From: Acanthaster planci
Lineage: Eukaryota; Echinodermata; Asteroidea; Valvatida; Acanthasteridae
Length of the DNA stretch: 64,000 nt
Assembly (NCBI RefSeq): GCF_001949145.1
Contig: NW_019091360.1
Coordinates: forward strand, 1,897,231-1,961,230
Direction: 5' to 3'
The translations under genes and the position numbers were made by a program. Positions 63,871-64,000 of this stretch are shown here, piece by piece; positions within the stretch are counted from its first letter, which is position 1; every line of letters begins with the position of its first letter. The notes beneath the pieces are model-generated. The model made no database searches. It saw only the letters and a program-made list of their open reading frames with translations, and was not told the origin of the DNA.

Positions 63871-64000
63871 GATTATCATCCGAAATGACAGTTTGGAGGG
63901 GCCTGAGCGTGGAGTTGAACTGATGGCAAGGAGGTGTGATGTAGAAAGTGAACTTGCAATAATAGGAGGACATTTACCGGGGCGGTGGCCGAATCGTCTG
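63871..64000. other. Window end, nothing recognised
   Basis: No feature is visible in the last 130 bases. Confidence 0.6.

Noticed and set aside
1-64000. CRISPR arrays, operons, phage or bacterial features
   Set aside because: Nothing of the kind is present; the sequence is animal nuclear DNA.

Overview
The window is animal (metazoan) nuclear DNA, not bacterial. It is intron-scale, gene-poor sequence with no operons. It holds one unmistakable protein-coding gene, a pre-duplication type Sp6-9 family zinc-finger transcription factor (Sp8/Sp9, buttonhead-like) on the + strand. The main coding exon runs from a splice acceptor at 12477 to a stop at 13874. The mix of a single-copy Sp6-9 gene, roughly 50 kb of flanking gene-free DNA, and THAP-related and short terminal-inverted-repeat transposons suggests a marine invertebrate, perhaps an echinoderm or hemichordate. 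The phylum is an inference from character, not a demonstrated identification.

Layout: 1-11530 is non-coding, with one assembly gap of 780 N (1108-1887). A promoter-like cluster (CRE, CCAAT, TATA-like) lies at 11538-11628. An intron or 5' untranslated region carrying two GGTTAACC palindromes precedes the Sp exon. A textbook poly(A) signal with a GU-rich downstream element ends the transcript near 14140. From 14200 to 64000 I find no convincing gene. That stretch alternates AT-rich sequence with more GC-rich, complex blocks. This is the usual look of a regulatory desert around a developmental regulator, but conservation cannot be judged from one sequence.

Four short mobile-element remnants are readable by self-comparison: a 221-bp foldback element (25338-25558), a 380-bp element with 63-bp inverted termini carrying a truncated THAP-domain coding segment (29697-30076), and two diverged same-orientation copies of one family (31020-31383 and 58950-59337). 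Other structures worth a second look are a 34-bp near-perfect palindrome fused to an NRF1-type site (28628-28667), a dense TAAACA motif cluster (42276-42699), and two weak first-exon candidates for secreted proteins (45695-45888 and 46564-46683).

I found no evidence of an undescribed multi-gene system. The strongest points of novelty are the transposon-derived THAP remnant, the palindrome, and the probable regulatory blocks around the Sp gene.
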